In this document: positions 11,858 through 12,493 of the stretch, piece by piece
How the letters are laid out: every line of letters starts with the position of its first letter
Numbering within the stretch: position 1 is the first letter of the stretch
NCBI GenBank assembly: GCA_016180145.1
Contig: JACPBT010000053.1
Coordinates: forward strand, 1 to 12,493
Length of the DNA: 12,493 bases
From: Candidatus Woesearchaeota archaeon
GTDB taxonomy: Archaea > Nanobdellota > Nanobdellia > Woesearchaeales > UBA10216
Direction: 5' to 3'
The notes under the pieces: model-generated
The model's input: the letters and a program-made list of their open reading frames with translations, nothing else
The model's database searches: none
What the model was told of the DNA's origin: nothing
Position numbers and translations under genes: made by a program

Positions 11858-12493
11858 ATGGTTCAGTTTGTTTACAGCCCTGCTTGGTTTTATAACATTG
11901 ATATTGTTATTGACCTTGTCAGCGTTTTTGTTATTGCCCTTCTTGCTTTTTTCAGCTTTCGCTATTCGCGTTTTGACCGCCGTAATCGCAGGTATCTTTA
12001 TTTTGCAGTCTCTTTCGCCTTTCTTGCTTTTTCTTTTCTTGCCAGGATTTTGACCAATTTTACGATTTATAATGATGCGGTTCACATGGAGCGTGTTGGC
12101 AATATACTTATTGCTTACCATCAGGTTGTTTCTTCCAATCTTCCGTTTTTTTCAGGTTTTTTCATGTATCGCCTTCTTAGCCTGCTCGGGCTTTTCCTTC
12201 TTTTCTCAGTTTATGAGAGGAGGCAGTCCGCTTCTGTCGGCTTTCTTGTAATTTATCTCATTCTTGTTTCTGCCTTTTTCAGCAGTTCCGTCTATTATGT
12301 TTTCCACATTACTGCTTTGGTTCTTCTTATGCTGATAATTCTGCAGCTTGTTTCCCGTTACTGTTCAGGCCGTAATGCGCTTACAGCATGGCTTGCTGCG
12401 AGCTTTTCAGTAATTGCCCTGAGCAACCTTCTTTTTGTTTTTGTTGCATTTAATTCTGTTTTTTACGTTGCTGCTGAGTCAGTTCAGCTTTTT
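11858..12493 (+). CDS. Multi-pass membrane protein of unknown function, N-terminal 212 residues (cut by the right edge)
   Basis: Open from the ATG to the end of the window. Seen: hydrophobic stretches at about 13-34, 47-66, 103-118, 126-146, 148-167 and 175-205, giving at least six predicted membrane helices, with basic loops (YSRFDRRNRR 36-45, YERRQ 119-123) that suggest positive-inside orientation. A polar loop with NDAVHMERVGN (72-82) follows helix 2. No signal peptide, catalytic motif or named family recognised. It is the only gene on the plus strand at this end and has its own promoter, so it is unrelated to the purine operon by position. It resembles conserved DPANN membrane proteins in general style only. 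Real gene very likely; function unknown. Confidence 0.8.
   Translation, partial: MVQFVYSPAWFYNIDIVIDLVSVFVIALLAFFSFRYSRFDRRNRRYLYFAVSFAFLAFSFLARILTNFTIYNDAVHMERVGNILIAYHQVVSSNLPFFSGFFMYRLLSLLGLFLLFSVYERRQSASVGFLVIYLILVSAFFSSSVYYVFHITALVLLMLIILQLVSRYCSGRNALTAWLAASFSVIALSNLLFVFVAFNSVFYVAAESVQLF

Overview
The window looks like a piece of an archaeal genome, most likely a small-genome DPANN-type lineage (Woesearchaeota/Pacearchaeota-like). I infer this from BRE/TATA-type promoters, two of them placed so that the mRNA would be leaderless; from GGTGA Shine-Dalgarno motifs at several starts; from an AbrB/PIN toxin-antitoxin pair; and from compact, overlapping genes. The placement comes from reading alone and was not tested by phylogeny. 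No rRNA, tRNA, CRISPR array or insertion sequence was recognised.

About 10.5 kb is a purine-biosynthesis cluster on the minus strand, transcribed right to left. The order is purF, a class I glutamine amidotransferase of unknown role, a MazG-like nucleotide pyrophosphohydrolase, purD (broken), a purN::5-formyl-THF cyclo-ligase fusion, glyA and folD. A short break follows, holding a low-molecular-weight phosphotyrosine-phosphatase-like gene on the plus strand, then purM and the N-terminal part of purL, which runs off the left edge. Most neighbouring minus-strand genes overlap by 4-14 nt or lie within about 35 nt of each other, so the stretch from purF to folD is probably one operon. purM-purL may have its own promoter.

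The genes fit one pathway. PurF, PurD, PurN, PurL and PurM are steps 1-5 of IMP synthesis (PRPP to AIR). GlyA (serine + THF to glycine + methylene-THF) and FolD (methylene-THF to 10-formyl-THF) make both the glycine used by PurD and the formyl donor used by PurN. The cyclo-ligase domain fused to PurN returns 5-formyl-THF to the active pool. Later steps (PurE/K, PurC, PurB, PurH or its archaeal replacements) are not in the window.

The purF upstream region (about 10,485-10,821) has no recognisable gene. It holds three perfect 10-11 bp inverted repeats at about 59 bp spacing; two have related arms exactly 30 bp apart and directly follow TATA-like boxes. These may be operators or a structured leader RNA. 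To the right is an AbrB-type antitoxin followed by a PIN toxin that has no canonical start codon of its own. A palindrome- and hairpin-bearing gap of about 300 bp follows, then a plus-strand multi-pass membrane protein cut by the right edge.

The main points for a second look are: (1) the PurN-cyclo-ligase fusion; (2) purD with an out-of-frame internal deletion that removes the metal-binding part of its ATP-grasp active site; (3) the inverted-repeat array at the purF promoter; (4) the start-less PIN gene in the -1 frame relative to abrB; (5) an unassigned amidotransferase and MazG protein inside the purine operon; and (6) a 32-codon ORF joined to folD by ATGA.
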